Below are positions 45,449-55,221 of a stretch of DNA of 64,000 nucleotides, piece after piece. Within the stretch, counting starts at the first letter, position 1, and every line of letters begins with the position of its first letter. The notes under the pieces are model-generated. The model searched no databases, was not told the origin of the DNA, and worked only from the letters and a program-made list of their open reading frames with translations. The stretch spans positions 1 to 64,000 of the forward strand of contig NZ_FLOC01000011.1 in NCBI RefSeq assembly GCF_900089755.1, read 5' to 3'. Source of the DNA: Marinomonas aquimarina (GTDB taxonomy: Bacteria; Pseudomonadota; Gammaproteobacteria; Pseudomonadales; Marinomonadaceae). Position numbers and translations under genes: made by a program.

Positions 45449-46015
45449 TTATTTACTTACAAACGACAATCTCTCATCAATCCCTGTGTCCTCGATCGGT
45501 TTCACCTCAGCGGACGCTGTGCCGACATAAATAAGCCCTACCACATGCTGGTTTTCTGACAAACCAAGCTGTTCTTTTGCCGCCTCAGTGAACACCGCAG
45601 GCCCAGTCCGCCAGATACCGGCGTAACCCAATGCATTAAGACCGAGCAAAGCTTGTTGTGCCGAGGCGGCCACCGCCATTAACTGCTCGAATTCAGGTAC
45701 TTTAGGGTGCTCAACAAGGTCAGCGTAGACTAATAATATCGCTGGAGCACGGTAAGCTTTTTTGATGAAGGCGTCGGCCTTATCTTCCGTTAGTTGCTCA
45801 ACTTCCGACTTTGCATGCTGCCAGTAAACTTGACCGACTTGGCTACGAGCTTCTCCTTCGTACACTTTGAAGCGCCACGGCTTTAAGTTGCCATGATCTG
45901 CAGCGCGACTTGCAGCATCAAGAATGTCACGCCATTCAGCGTGGCTTGGAGCGGGCTCGGTCAACTGATTGTTGGATACTCGATCACGCATGAAGTGCAA
46001 AAAATCTTTACTCAT
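45449..46015 (-). CDS. NAD(P)H nitroreductase, YdjA-like
   Basis: A 188-residue FMN-dependent nitroreductase-fold protein. The N-terminal RRS-like flavin site is modified (RDRVSNNQL), followed by AASRAADHGNLKPWRF and YAGIWRTGP, which match E. coli YdjA (183). Physiological substrate unknown. It is a single gene divergent from the coiled-coil protein. Confidence 0.88.
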   Translation of the reverse strand: MSKDFLHFMRDRVSNNQLTEPAPSHAEWRDILDAASRAADHGNLKPWRFKVYEGEARSQVGQVYWQHAKSEVEQLTEDKADAFIKKAYRAPAILLVYADLVEHPKVPEFEQLMAVAASAQQALLGLNALGYAGIWRTGPAVFTEAAKEQLGLSENQHVVGLIYVGTASAEVKPIEDTGIDERLSFVSK

Positions 46016-46112
46016 AGCAATAGAAATTCCGTTAATATCATTGATATACCTAACATAACCAATGTATTAAGCCTTGTAAATCTAAACGACTCTCATTTCT
46101 GGAGCAGGCATT

Positions 46113-47639
46113 ATGGAAAAAGGAATACTTTGGCTGTTACTTGAAGCAGCCACCATTATGACAGTTGCCGCGCTGTGGTTCATCTGGCGCGGAGTCGTTT
46201 TATACAAAAAAGCCCCCAAGAAAGGTCACGACGGTGACACAGAGAATACTTCCTCTACCTCACCAGCAGCCGCAGCCGCAGCCGCAGATGATAATGAGCC
46301 TCCCCCTTTTAAAGCCCTAGCACAAGAGCTCGAGGGGCAAGCCCACCAGACGGCAGACATTTTAAAGTCAAACAGGGACTCGGATGACCTAGACCAAATC
46401 ACGCGCTTAAAACTTTGGGGCACCCTCGTTAAAGCCGAACGCGCCATATTGCTCAACGAAGAAAGCAAACGCCCCAAACCGATTCTGAATCGCTTTATGG
46501 CGAGCATTATCACGTCACTGGAAAAGGTGAAATCTCGCAATTTAAGCCAACACTCACTCAGTAAAACTCTGCAAGATATTGATGAAGAATTCGTCCAGGC
46601 CAGTGAGTTACTGATTTCTAAAGAAGAGTTGATGTACAACCAGCGCGAGCTCCATCAGGAACTGCATGAAAGCATTGATCACGCCAAACAAAAGCTCAAC
46701 AAGCTAAAGGTCAAAGAAAATGAGCTTGAGCGCTTAAAGTTGGAGCTTGAAAAGCAACGACAGCAAATCCACAAGCTAGAGCACCATGACAGCCACTCGG
46801 CAGGACCGTTCGCCAGCCATACGCCCCAAGAACAAGATACCGAGCCCCATTACTCGACTCGTCACTTATACCAACTAGAACGTTTATCAAAGCGGCAACA
46901 GGCCATTATCGAACACTTGCAGGCGCAATTAAAAGACTCTGAAAGCGAGCTTGGGCAGCAACAGGAACAAGACGCTCAACAGATCGCCCTGAGCCGAATG
47001 GAACGTCTATCGCAGGAATCAACCTCCCTGATCACTCAACTACAAACAGAGCTAGACAATGCTAACGTCGATATCGACACCTTAAAACAAGACATTTCTG
47101 AGCAAGAACTACAGCTCAAAGCAATGGATGCGCAAATCAAAGCGGCCGAAGGTGGCTTACTAGGTGAATTCCAAACCCTCACCTCAAACAAGCGCGACAC
47201 ACTTGAAGCCTTGCTCGACGACTTCGCCAGCATCAAACCGGACGACAAAGAGCAGGTAGAGCCTTTCTCCCATCAAGAAAAAGAAGTACTCAACCTCGAA
47301 CAGATCCTGAAGGAGTCCGAAACCTGTGTACAACTGTTGGCGCAGGAGCTTGAAAGTGCTGAAGCAGAAAACAACAGTCTACGCGCACAAATAGAGCAAG
47401 AGTTGAAAGGCAAGGGGCGTGCCCAAGCGCAAGAAATGGGCGAACTGAATGCTCTACGGGAAGAAAATCAGGACCTGGTCACAGAAGTGCGAGACCTCAA
47501 AGACCAGATAGTCAATCAAGTGTCAGAATCCAATGAAAAAACACTACGTAACGAGTACAACAAAAAAAGCCTTGAGCTCGACCGCTTGCAGTTAGCGTAC
47601 TCGGATCTAGAAAGGAAGTATTTAGGAACGCTCCGCTAA
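46113..47639 (+). CDS. Membrane-anchored coiled-coil protein, function unknown
   Basis: A 508-residue protein with one N-terminal membrane segment (about 7-29), a low-complexity linker with an eight-residue or so alanine run (about 51-58, coded by GCAGCC repeats), a helical domain at 62-165 and then nearly continuous coiled coil to the C-terminus (about 165-235, 255-350 and 390-505). No enzymatic motif is seen. The N-out/C-in topology suggests a cytoplasmic scaffold tied to the inner membrane. I do not recognise a named family. A single gene, convergent with queF. Confidence 0.8.
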   Translation: MEKGILWLLLEAATIMTVAALWFIWRGVVLYKKAPKKGHDGDTENTSSTSPAAAAAAADDNEPPPFKALAQELEGQAHQTADILKSNRDSDDLDQITRLKLWGTLVKAERAILLNEESKRPKPILNRFMASIITSLEKVKSRNLSQHSLSKTLQDIDEEFVQASELLISKEELMYNQRELHQELHESIDHAKQKLNKLKVKENELERLKLELEKQRQQIHKLEHHDSHSAGPFASHTPQEQDTEPHYSTRHLYQLERLSKRQQAIIEHLQAQLKDSESELGQQQEQDAQQIALSRMERLSQESTSLITQLQTELDNANVDIDTLKQDISEQELQLKAMDAQIKAAEGGLLGEFQTLTSNKRDTLEALLDDFASIKPDDKEQVEPFSHQEKEVLNLEQILKESETCVQLLAQELESAEAENNSLRAQIEQELKGKGRAQAQEMGELNALREENQDLVTEVRDLKDQIVNQVSESNEKTLRNEYNKKSLELDRLQLAYSDLERKYLGTLR

Positions 47640-47663
47640 CTATTTAGCGGAGCGTTTGCCAGT

Positions 47664-48476
47664 TTACTGGCGTGCAAGACGATCGTTCCCCAGAACAATC
47701 TCTGACGTGGAGCGGTACGGGTTAATATCCAAACCGCCACGACGCACATAACGTGCGTAAACCACCAAACTCTGTGGCTTACAGCGGGTCATGATGTCGA
47801 TAAAGATACGCTCCACACATTGCTCATGAAAGTCCGTGTGCTCACGAAAAGAAGCAATGTATTTCAGCAGTCCTGCGTGATCAATTTGACCACCTTGGTA
47901 ATCGATAAACACCGACCCCCAATCAGGCTGATTGGTCACCGGACAGTTCGATTTCAACAAATGACTCACCAAACGCTCTTCTACTTGCTCAGTGTCTTTC
48001 ACTGTTAGCAGATCTGCATTTGGATGGTATTCATTGATTTCAACGTCCAGTTCATCAATGCAGTAATCCGGTGTTAACACCACCAAAGACTCCATGGCAT
48101 CCACATCGCGGATCACCACACTCACTGGAGCACCTGCAGCGGCCGTCAAATCTCTCTCAAGAATTTCCTGCACTTCAAATTGGTCTTGATAACGCATTTG
48201 GTTCAATGAGTTTAAGTACAATTTGAATGACTTAGACTCAATGATGTTTGGCGATGAACATGGCAAGCGGAATTCCGCGGTCGCCACGATCGGTTTTCCC
48301 TTTTTATTTAACCAAGACAGCTCGTATGCGTTCCAAATATCCTCTCCATGGAAGGGCAAACGCTCAGATTCGATGCCCATATCACGCCACTTATCGACAC
48401 GTGCAATGGGAAACAACAAACCAGGATCATATTCAGAAACGTAATCCGTTTTCTGTCCTAAGGGTAAAAACCCCAT
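47664..48476 (-). CDS. queF: NADPH-dependent 7-cyano-7-deazaguanine reductase QueF
   Basis: A 270-residue bimodular QueF of the E. coli (YqcD) type that reduces preQ0 to preQ1 for queuosine. The catalytic pair is C178 (SNCPVTNQPDWGS) and D185; the NADPH motif ESKSFKLYLNS is in the N-terminal half. ATG 48476 with AGGTG upstream fits the family N-terminus (GQKTDYVSEYD); a longer frame to 48509 would overlap yadH. It lies 10 bp after yadH. Confidence 0.94.
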   Translation of the reverse strand: MGFLPLGQKTDYVSEYDPGLLFPIARVDKWRDMGIESERLPFHGEDIWNAYELSWLNKKGKPIVATAEFRLPCSSPNIIESKSFKLYLNSLNQMRYQDQFEVQEILERDLTAAAGAPVSVVIRDVDAMESLVVLTPDYCIDELDVEINEYHPNADLLTVKDTEQVEERLVSHLLKSNCPVTNQPDWGSVFIDYQGGQIDHAGLLKYIASFREHTDFHEQCVERIFIDIMTRCKPQSLVVYARYVRRGGLDINPYRSTSEIVLGNDRLARQ

Positions 48477-48486
48477 GCTCAACACC

Positions 48487-49260
48487 TCAACTTCTAATGC
48501 CTCTGCCACGATTTAGCAGAGTTAAGCCAATATAAAATAAACCAATAATAAACGCGCAGATGATAACCAATGCCCACGTCACGTCAATGTCTGAGACACC
48601 TAAAATACCGTAACGGAACGCATTGACCATGTATAACACGGGGTTAAGCATAGAAACGTTCTGCCAAAGCTCAGGCAATAGACTGATTGAGTAGAATACA
48701 CCACCTAGGTAGGTTAACGGTGTCAGAATAAAGGTCGGCACAATGGACACATCATCAAAGTTACGCGCAAACAACGCGTTAACAAAGCCACCTAATGCAA
48801 ACATCACCGACGTGAGCAGTACAATCAGAATGGTTAAAAATAGATTATGTAAGTGTAGATGCGTAAAGAACAGCGACAACACCGTTACCGTTGCACCGAC
48901 ACACAAGCCACGCGCCACTCCCCCCAAGACATAGCCTGTCAGTACTACCCAGTTAGGCGTAGGCGATACCAGAAGCTCTTGCACACTGTGCTGAAACTTG
49001 GCCGAGAAAAAAGATGACGCTACGTTTGAGTAGGAGTTGGTGATCACCGACATCATGATCAAACCGGGCACGATGAATTGCATGTAGCTAAAGCCATCCA
49101 TCTCGCCAATACGACTGCCGATTAGGTTACCAAAAATAGCAAAGTACAGCGTCATTGTGATCGCTGGCGGCAACAGAGTCTGTGGCCAAATACGCATAAA
49201 GCGACGAATTTCACGGCGTAGGATGGTGTAAAACGCAATCCAGATTTCACCTGTGGACAT
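48487..49260 (-). CDS. yadH: ABC-2 type permease YadH
   Basis: A 257-residue permease with six membrane segments, closely similar to E. coli YadH (256), including RFMRIWPQTLLPPAITMTLYF and FGNLIGSRIG at the N-terminus. Substrate unknown. It is separated by 1 bp from yadG, with which it forms an exporter, and is followed by queF. Confidence 0.93.
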   Translation of the reverse strand: MSTGEIWIAFYTILRREIRRFMRIWPQTLLPPAITMTLYFAIFGNLIGSRIGEMDGFSYMQFIVPGLIMMSVITNSYSNVASSFFSAKFQHSVQELLVSPTPNWVVLTGYVLGGVARGLCVGATVTVLSLFFTHLHLHNLFLTILIVLLTSVMFALGGFVNALFARNFDDVSIVPTFILTPLTYLGGVFYSISLLPELWQNVSMLNPVLYMVNAFRYGILGVSDIDVTWALVIICAFIIGLFYIGLTLLNRGRGIRS

Positions 49261-49261
49261 G

Positions 49262-50179
49262 CTACTTACTTCCTTTGATTAATTTAACGAACAGCTCTTC
49301 AAGACGATTTGACTTGTTACGCATACTGACCACTTTGGCATTTTGCTGGTTCAGATAGGCAAACACATCGTTCAGATTTTGCCCTTTCATCACCGCTACC
49401 TCCACCGACGAGCCATCCCCGATCAGCTTAATGTCATAGCCCTCAAGCGCCACTTGGTCAATTGATTCATCAAGGTCCAAGACAAAGGTTTCGCTGCTAA
49501 GGGTCTTTAGTAGCGCTTTAACACTGGTGTTTTCAACGATTTCACCACTGTTTATGATGGCGATATTACGACACAACTGCTCTGCTTCTTCTAGGTAGTG
49601 TGTGGTCAGGATAATGGTTGTGCCCTGCTCATTCAGTTCTTTGATGAATTCCCACATGGAGCGACGAAGCTCGATATCCACACCCGCCGTTGGCTCATCC
49701 AAAATCAGAACTTTAGGTTCGTGAATGAGTGCTCGAGCAATCATCAGACGACGCTTCATACCACCAGAAAGCATGCGTGATTGGGTGTCTTTTTTATCCC
49801 ATAAATCGAGTTTCTTGAGGTACTTCTCGGCTCGCTCTTCAGCCAAGTGAGTTGGGATACCGTAAAAGCCCGCTTGCGTCACGACAACGTTAAACACGGT
49901 TTCAAATACGTTGAAGTTAAACTCTTGTGGTACCACACCTAGGTAACGCTTAGCCCCAGCAAAATCTTTATCAATGTCGACACCAAAGATGTTGACACTG
50001 CCTGAGGATTTATTGACCAAAGAACACAAAATACCGATTGTGGTCGACTTACCGGCACCGTTTGGTCCTAATAACGCAAAGAAATCACCCTGCTCTACCG
50101 TCAGGTCAATACCTTTCAGCGCTTCAAAGCCATTGCCGTAACGCTTTTTTAGGTCCTTTATTTCAATAGCATATGCCAT
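49262..50179 (-). CDS. yadG: ABC transporter ATPase YadG
   Basis: A 305-residue ATPase. Walker A G38-PNGAG-K44-ST, signature LSGGMKRR and Walker B LILDEPTAGVD are intact; the C-terminal 80 residues are the DUF4162-like tail of this group. Partner of YadH; first gene of yadG-yadH-queF. Confidence 0.93.
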   Translation of the reverse strand: MAYAIEIKDLKKRYGNGFEALKGIDLTVEQGDFFALLGPNGAGKSTTIGILCSLVNKSSGSVNIFGVDIDKDFAGAKRYLGVVPQEFNFNVFETVFNVVVTQAGFYGIPTHLAEERAEKYLKKLDLWDKKDTQSRMLSGGMKRRLMIARALIHEPKVLILDEPTAGVDIELRRSMWEFIKELNEQGTTIILTTHYLEEAEQLCRNIAIINSGEIVENTSVKALLKTLSSETFVLDLDESIDQVALEGYDIKLIGDGSSVEVAVMKGQNLNDVFAYLNQQNAKVVSMRNKSNRLEELFVKLIKGSK

Positions 50180-50233
50180 AATAACCTTCTTTATTCATAC
50201 AACTTAAACCCACCAAAATAGGTTTCGTTTCTC

Positions 50234-50647
50234 GTGAGTTCTAGAATCCAATTTATTATTAGCCGCCTACAAGTTCTTCAGCAACGTATTCAAGAGCACG
50301 ATCCGTTTGATCGTGCTGAGCTGGCCGAAGAGGAGCAAGATTTCATTAATAAGTGGGGAGAACTACTGTCTGCTGGCGACCAAGCTCAACCTGAGTTTCT
50401 GTTTGACGCTCAAGAGCTTTTAAGTCGCTTTATCCGCTGCTACCCAAACCTGGTTCCTCTGATGCATCGCGAGCTATTATATTTTGTTGGTGGCGAATGC
50501 TTACATTTCTTAGGTGATGAAGAGCTTGCCTACTACCAACAGATTGACGAGCAACTTTACGATGCCGAGCAAGCCGGAGAGAGCGTCGATATTAGCGAAA
50601 TGATAGAAGCTAATCGCCCTGCGGCTCAAGGGGAAACCTTGCAATAA
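50234..50647 (+). CDS. Conserved small protein (PA2817-like)
   Basis: A 137-residue acidic helical protein with no membrane segment. Pattern and position beside yadG recall the pseudomonad PA2817-type conserved protein, but this is from memory. It starts with GTG 50234 (MSSRIQFIISRLQVLQQRI) and no ATG is available nearby. Function unknown. Confidence 0.7.
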   Translation: MSSRIQFIISRLQVLQQRIQEHDPFDRAELAEEEQDFINKWGELLSAGDQAQPEFLFDAQELLSRFIRCYPNLVPLMHRELLYFVGGECLHFLGDEELAYYQQIDEQLYDAEQAGESVDISEMIEANRPAAQGETLQ

Positions 50648-50660
50648 AATTTAAGTTTAT

Positions 50661-50692
50661 AAAAAAAAGCGGCTAATGCCGCTTTTTTTTAT
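50661..50692. terminator. Bidirectional terminator, overlapping the fabF stop
   Basis: 12-bp stem AAAAAAAGCGGC / GCCGCTTTTTTT with a TAAT loop. The fabF stop codon (50689-50691) lies in its right flank. Confidence 0.93.
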
Positions 50693-51927
50693 ACTTTTCG
50701 AAACACTAAGGTGCCGTTTGTACCACCAAAGCCGAAAGAGTTGTTGAGCACCAAGTCGACTTTTCGCTTTTGTGCAATCATCGAAACATAGTTCAAATCA
50801 CAACCTTCATTAGGCTCGTCCAAGTTGATCGTTGGCGGTGCCAACTGATCTCGGATCGCCAATACTGAGAATATTGACTCAACCGCTCCGGCTGCCCCTA
50901 GCAAGTGTCCAGTCATCGACTTCGTCGAGCTGATCGCCACATCGGAAGCATCAGCTCCCATAAGTGCTTTCACCGCTTCAGTCTCAGCCAAATCACCAAT
51001 CGGTGTTGAAGTACCATGAGCATTGATGTAATCAATTTCATGGGCCTCTGCACCGGCATCTTTCAATGCCGCAGCCATAGCAGACAATGCGCCCTCACCT
51101 TTCTCTGGCGGCGCCGTCATATGATGAGCATCGTCACTCATACCAAAGCCAGCAAGCTCAGCATAAATCGTCGCACCACGGGCAATTGCATGCTCATATT
51201 CTTCTAGCACTAGAATCCCAGCACCATCCCCCATAACAAAACCATCACGATCCTTATCCCAAGGACGGCTGGCAGTTTTAGGATCATCATTACGGGTTGA
51301 TAACGCACGTGCCGCACCAAAGCCACCAATACCCAGCGGTGTAATCGCCATTTCCGCACCACCGGCGATCATCACATCCGCATCACCGTACGAAATCATA
51401 CGGCCGGCCATACCGATATTATGGGTGCCGGTTGTACAGGCGGTGACAATCGAAATGTTTGGCCCTTGGAAACCAAAACGAATCGCAACATGACCTGAGA
51501 TCATGTTAATAATCGCACCCGGAACAAAAAACGGTGAAATGCGCTTTGGTCCCGATGCGTTGAGTAATTCTACGTTCTTTTCAATCATTGGCAGACCACC
51601 AATGCCTGAACCAATGGCACACCCAATGCGTTTGTAATCCACGCCATCAGGAGTTAATCCAGCATCTTCTATCGCTTGGACGGCAGCAGCTATGCCATAT
51701 TGAATAAACACGTCCATTTTACGAGCTTCTTTCACGCTCATATATTGCGATGCATCGAAGTCTTTTACTTGCGCAGCAAAACGAGTTGAGAACTGAGAGG
51801 CATCAAAGTGTTCAATATCTGACACACCACTTTTGCCTTCAATAATATTGTCCCAAGTGTCTTTTACGTTATTGCCAAGGGGGCTCACCATTCCCATACC
51901 GGTGACTACGACCCGACGACGAGACAT
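50689..51927 (-). CDS. fabF: 3-oxoacyl-ACP synthase II FabF
   Basis: A 412-residue elongating ketosynthase. Active-site C164 (TACTTGTH) and the two histidines in [11 protein letters not shown] and [14 protein letters not shown] are intact, with the FGFGGTN loop at the end. It elongates acyl-ACPs, including the temperature-dependent C16:1 to C18:1 step. Last gene of the cluster, separated from acpP by a weak terminator-like hairpin. Confidence 0.96.
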   Translation of the reverse strand: MSRRRVVVTGMGMVSPLGNNVKDTWDNIIEGKSGVSDIEHFDASQFSTRFAAQVKDFDASQYMSVKEARKMDVFIQYGIAAAVQAIEDAGLTPDGVDYKRIGCAIGSGIGGLPMIEKNVELLNASGPKRISPFFVPGAIINMISGHVAIRFGFQGPNISIVTACTTGTHNIGMAGRMISYGDADVMIAGGAEMAITPLGIGGFGAARALSTRNDDPKTASRPWDKDRDGFVMGDGAGILVLEEYEHAIARGATIYAELAGFGMSDDAHHMTAPPEKGEGALSAMAAALKDAGAEAHEIDYINAHGTSTPIGDLAETEAVKALMGADASDVAISSTKSMTGHLLGAAGAVESIFSVLAIRDQLAPPTINLDEPNEGCDLNYVSMIAQKRKVDLVLNNSFGFGGTNGTLVFRKV

Positions 51928-51972
51928 ATGATTCCTCCGAAAACTCCCTTTACTACAGGGGGTAAGAATAAG

Positions 51973-52006
51973 AAAAGCCGCTGTACATATAATACGAGCG
52001 GCTTTT
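51973..52006 (-). terminator. Weak terminator/attenuator between acpP and fabF
   Basis: 10-bp stem AAAAGCCGCT / AGCGGCTTTT with a 14-nt loop and a short T-run. It is likely to let part of the transcription pass to fabF while most stops after acpP. Confidence 0.7.
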
Positions 52007-52029
52007 CGGAAACTCAGTGCACCAGAGAA

Positions 52030-52263
52030 TTACAAGTTAGCGTTGATGTAATCAATAGCTGCTTGTACAGTGGTGATTTTTTCAGCTTCTTCATCAGGAA
52101 TCTCTGTGTCGAATTCCTCTTCAAGAGCCATTACAAGCTCAACTGTGTCTAGGGAATCAGCACCTAGATCATCTACGAAAGACGCTGCTGGTACAACTTC
52201 TTCCTCTTTAACGCCTAGTTGTTCGCAAACGATTTTTTTAACGCGTTCTTCAATGCTACTCAT
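52030..52263 (-). CDS. acpP: Acyl carrier protein AcpP
   Basis: A 77-residue acidic carrier. The phosphopantetheine site is S37 in GADSLDTVE. Conserved residues around it match E. coli AcpP closely. Strong ribosome site (AGGAACTTCT region) before ATG 52263. It stands between fabG and fabF as usual; the 135-bp fabG-acpP gap probably holds a promoter for high-level acpP expression. Confidence 0.98.
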   Translation of the reverse strand: MSSIEERVKKIVCEQLGVKEEEVVPAASFVDDLGADSLDTVELVMALEEEFDTEIPDEEAEKITTVQAAIDYINANL

Positions 52264-52398
52264 TAGAAGTTCCTACTCTACTCGTTAATAGCTCACTTTG
52301 AGCCTATTATAAAAATTAGTGACACCCAAATTGGGCGTGATTCTCATCATGAACCGGAGACGTATTTTCGTTGAATTTATTACAAAATTCAACTCAAA

Positions 52399-53124
52399 TT
52401 ACGCCATGTACATGCCACCATTGACATGCAATGTTTCACCAGTAATGTAACCTGCCGCATCGGAGGTCAAGAAAGCAACAGCGGCTGCAATTTCTTCAGG
52501 CTCACCCAAACGTGCAGCAGGTACTTTTGATACCAAATTCGCTTTGTGATCTTCTGGTAGATCTTTGGTCATGTCTGTCGCAATAAAGCCAGGCGCAACA
52601 CAGTTAACCGTGATACCACGCGAGCCAATCTCTGCCGCCAATGAACGACTGAAACCTTCTAGACCCGCTTTAGCCGCTGAGTAGTTCGCTTGACCAGCGT
52701 TACCCATAGAGCCCACCACAGAACTGATCGTTACGATACGACCAAATTTTGCTTTTGTCATACCGCGAAGACATGCTTTCGTAACACGGAAAACAGATGT
52801 TAGGTTAGTGTTGATCACTTGCTCCCACTCATCCATCTTCATACGCATCATTAGGTTATCACGCGTAATACCAGCGTTGTTAACCAAAACCGTCGGCGCA
52901 CCAAACTCTTCGTTGATTTGCTTGATAACAGCATCGACTGATTCGTCATTAGAAACGTCCAGTACAATACCCTTACCATTATCGCCTAAGTATTCGCTAA
53001 TGCTTGTAGCACCCGCTTCACTTGTTGCGGTACCCACTACAGTCATACCATTAGCGACTAGCGCTTGCGCGATGGCTTTACCAATACCACGCGTCGCACC
53101 AGTTACTAGCGCAATCTTGCTCAT
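52399..53124 (-). CDS. fabG: 3-oxoacyl-ACP reductase FabG
   Basis: A 241-residue short-chain reductase using NADPH. Cofactor loop T8-GATRGIG, catalytic S135, Y148 and K152 match the E. coli positions with an offset of 3. ATG 53124 with GGAG upstream is chosen over the TTG three bases earlier. It is 20 bp after fabD. Confidence 0.97.
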   Translation of the reverse strand: MSKIALVTGATRGIGKAIAQALVANGMTVVGTATSEAGATSISEYLGDNGKGIVLDVSNDESVDAVIKQINEEFGAPTVLVNNAGITRDNLMMRMKMDEWEQVINTNLTSVFRVTKACLRGMTKAKFGRIVTISSVVGSMGNAGQANYSAAKAGLEGFSRSLAAEIGSRGITVNCVAPGFIATDMTKDLPEDHKANLVSKVPAARLGEPEEIAAAVAFLTSDAAGYITGETLHVNGGMYMA

Positions 53125-53144
53125 CAAGTTATCTCCAGTCTTTT

Positions 53145-54071
53145 TTAATTTGCTGTCGCAGCGTCAAAGCCTGCCACATCTCCAATTGCTACAGCATCTA
53201 AACCTTTCACAATTCGCTTGTTTAGACCTGTCAGAACTTTACCCGGACCACATTCAACAGTCTTTTCTACACCAAGCTCATTCAACAAAGCAATAGATTG
53301 AGTCCATAAAACAGGCTCGCTTAGTTGAGAGACAAGGTTTGCCTTGATCTGAACCGCATCCGATACCGCTTGCGCAGACACATTTTGCACCAATTTAATG
53401 GCAGGCTCTTTGAATTCAATCGCATTTAGACGCTCAGCCAATTTCGCACCTGCAGGCACCATTAGCTTACAGTGAGAAGGCACACTTACAGGCAGCGGCA
53501 AAGCACGTTTCGCGCCCACTTCTTTAGCGTTCGCCATCGCAACTTCGACTGCTGCCGTTTCGCCTGCGATCACCACTTGGCCAGGTGAGTTAAAGTTCAC
53601 CGCACTCACCACACCTTCAGACACCGCTTCACAGGCAGCAACTACTTGCTCATCAGACAGTCCGATGATCGCTGCCATCGCGCCAGAGCCAGCCGGAACC
53701 GCTTGCTGCATGTATTCGCCACGCAGCTTAACCAGCTCAACCGCGTCAGCAAACTCAATCACACCCGCACATACCAGTGCTGAGTATTCACCCAAACTGT
53801 GGCCCGCAACGTAAGCTGGCTTGTCACCACCTTGCTGCTCCCATAGGCGCCACAATGCCACACTGCTAGTCAGCAATGCTGGCTGCGTTTTATCGGTTTG
53901 ATTCAGCGCTTCAGCATCGTTCTGCACCAAATCCCATAGGTCATAACCTAGTACCTGAGATGCTTCGTCGAACGTCGCTTTGATAATGTCGTATTTTTCA
54001 GCCAAGTCAGCCAGCATACCTTGCTGCTGTGAACCCTGACCAGGAAACACGAATGCTAATGAAGAATTCAT
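53145..54071 (-). CDS. fabD: Malonyl-CoA:ACP transacylase FabD
   Basis: A 308-residue acyltransferase. Nucleophile S92 is in GHSLGE, the GQGSQQQGM loop is at 11-19, and the catalytic His follows in VPSHCKLM (about 200). It loads malonyl onto AcpP. It overlaps plsX by 4 bp (ATGA), with no fabH between, unlike E. coli. Confidence 0.97.
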   Translation of the reverse strand: MNSSLAFVFPGQGSQQQGMLADLAEKYDIIKATFDEASQVLGYDLWDLVQNDAEALNQTDKTQPALLTSSVALWRLWEQQGGDKPAYVAGHSLGEYSALVCAGVIEFADAVELVKLRGEYMQQAVPAGSGAMAAIIGLSDEQVVAACEAVSEGVVSAVNFNSPGQVVIAGETAAVEVAMANAKEVGAKRALPLPVSVPSHCKLMVPAGAKLAERLNAIEFKEPAIKLVQNVSAQAVSDAVQIKANLVSQLSEPVLWTQSIALLNELGVEKTVECGPGKVLTGLNKRIVKGLDAVAIGDVAGFDAATAN

Positions 54072-55018
54072 AACACCCCCTGTTGAGTTAATTTTGATTC
54101 AATTCGTTTATACAAATTGGTGCGAGCAATATCGATACCGTACTCAATCGCACCGATCATCGCCTTCAAATCAGAACGACCATGACCTTTTACTAAATTC
54201 CCTTTGATTCCAACCAAGCAAGCGCCATGACGACTCTCTGCTTGCACCAGTCTCTCGATCGCAGACGTATCCACTGAGTGCTTGGGCAGCTGTGATAGCA
54301 AGAACACAAACAACCCCTCAGAGGCTTTTAACACAGCGTTACCGACCATACCATCGCAAACGATGACATTCTTCTCACCGGTAAACAATTCAAACCCCTC
54401 GGCGAAGCCAGAGAACTTGGGCCAAGACTGCTCCGATAACATGCGGTAGCACTCTTTAATGACCGAGCTTCCTTTACTGGTTTCAACACCGACGTTAAGC
54501 AAGGCCACATTGGCCTCACTGTCACTGCGCGCTTCCACATAAGAAGCACCTAGCAGAGCAAAGCCATTCAACATTTCTGCTGGACAATGAACATTCGCAC
54601 CCAAATCCACCAAACAACGCAATGGATTAGGTCGCATCTCTCGAATTAAAGCTGGATATAGCTTTGGTCGTAACAAACCAACGATATGACGTGCCAGTGC
54701 CACCATCGCAGCCGTATTGCCAAAGGTGACCACCACATCGGCTTGCGCCTTAGACATGTCTGACAAAGCACGGTAAATGGTTGCGTCTACTCGCTTAAAC
54801 AACGAGCGATCGACGGCTTCCATACTGGTGATGGAGTCGTGACAAGCGACAGGAATAATTCGAGAAGAAGGCGATTCAGCAGGAAATTGAAATTCCTCTG
54901 GATCAAAGTAGAAATGCGCCTCGACATCTGTAAAGGCGGCAACAATTTGGACTGTTGCTTGGAATGCAATGCGGGGACCTAAGTCCCCGCCCATAGCGTC
55001 AATAGCTACCCTAATCAT
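54068..55018 (-). CDS. plsX: Phosphate acyltransferase PlsX
   Basis: A 316-residue peripheral enzyme converting acyl-ACP to acyl-phosphate, the substrate of PlsY in phospholipid synthesis. N-terminal AIDAMGGDLGP and the VVTFGNTAAMVALARH and LVDLGANVHC segments are typical. It is coupled to fabD by a 4-bp overlap and preceded by rpmF by 12 bp. Confidence 0.96.
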   Translation of the reverse strand: MIRVAIDAMGGDLGPRIAFQATVQIVAAFTDVEAHFYFDPEEFQFPAESPSSRIIPVACHDSITSMEAVDRSLFKRVDATIYRALSDMSKAQADVVVTFGNTAAMVALARHIVGLLRPKLYPALIREMRPNPLRCLVDLGANVHCPAEMLNGFALLGASYVEARSDSEANVALLNVGVETSKGSSVIKECYRMLSEQSWPKFSGFAEGFELFTGEKNVIVCDGMVGNAVLKASEGLFVFLLSQLPKHSVDTSAIERLVQAESRHGACLVGIKGNLVKGHGRSDLKAMIGAIEYGIDIARTNLYKRIESKLTQQGVL

Positions 55019-55030
55019 TGGGGTATCTAA

Positions 55031-55210
55031 TTACTCACCTTTAGGAGTAACGACTTGACGGCCACGGTAAAAACCGTCTGCAGATACGTGGTGACGACGG
55101 TGTAGTTCACCAGTAGTCTGTTCTACAGATAGAGTTGGGTTAGATAGTGCATCGTGTGAACGGCGCTGGCCGCGACGTGAACGAGTCACTTTACTTTTTT
55201 GTACTGCCAT
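55031..55210 (-). CDS. rpmF: Large ribosomal subunit protein bL32
   Basis: A 59-residue basic ribosomal protein ([18 protein letters not shown] at the start, ending VVTPKGE). The gene is short and easily missed. The usual CxxC zinc pairs of some L32 proteins are absent, as in the C-minus form common in gammaproteobacteria. It lies 11 bp after yceD and 12 bp before plsX, the conserved order. Confidence 0.97.
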   Translation of the reverse strand: MAVQKSKVTRSRRGQRRSHDALSNPTLSVEQTTGELHRRHHVSADGFYRGRQVVTPKGE

Positions 55211-55221
55211 TTTTGGAGCTC

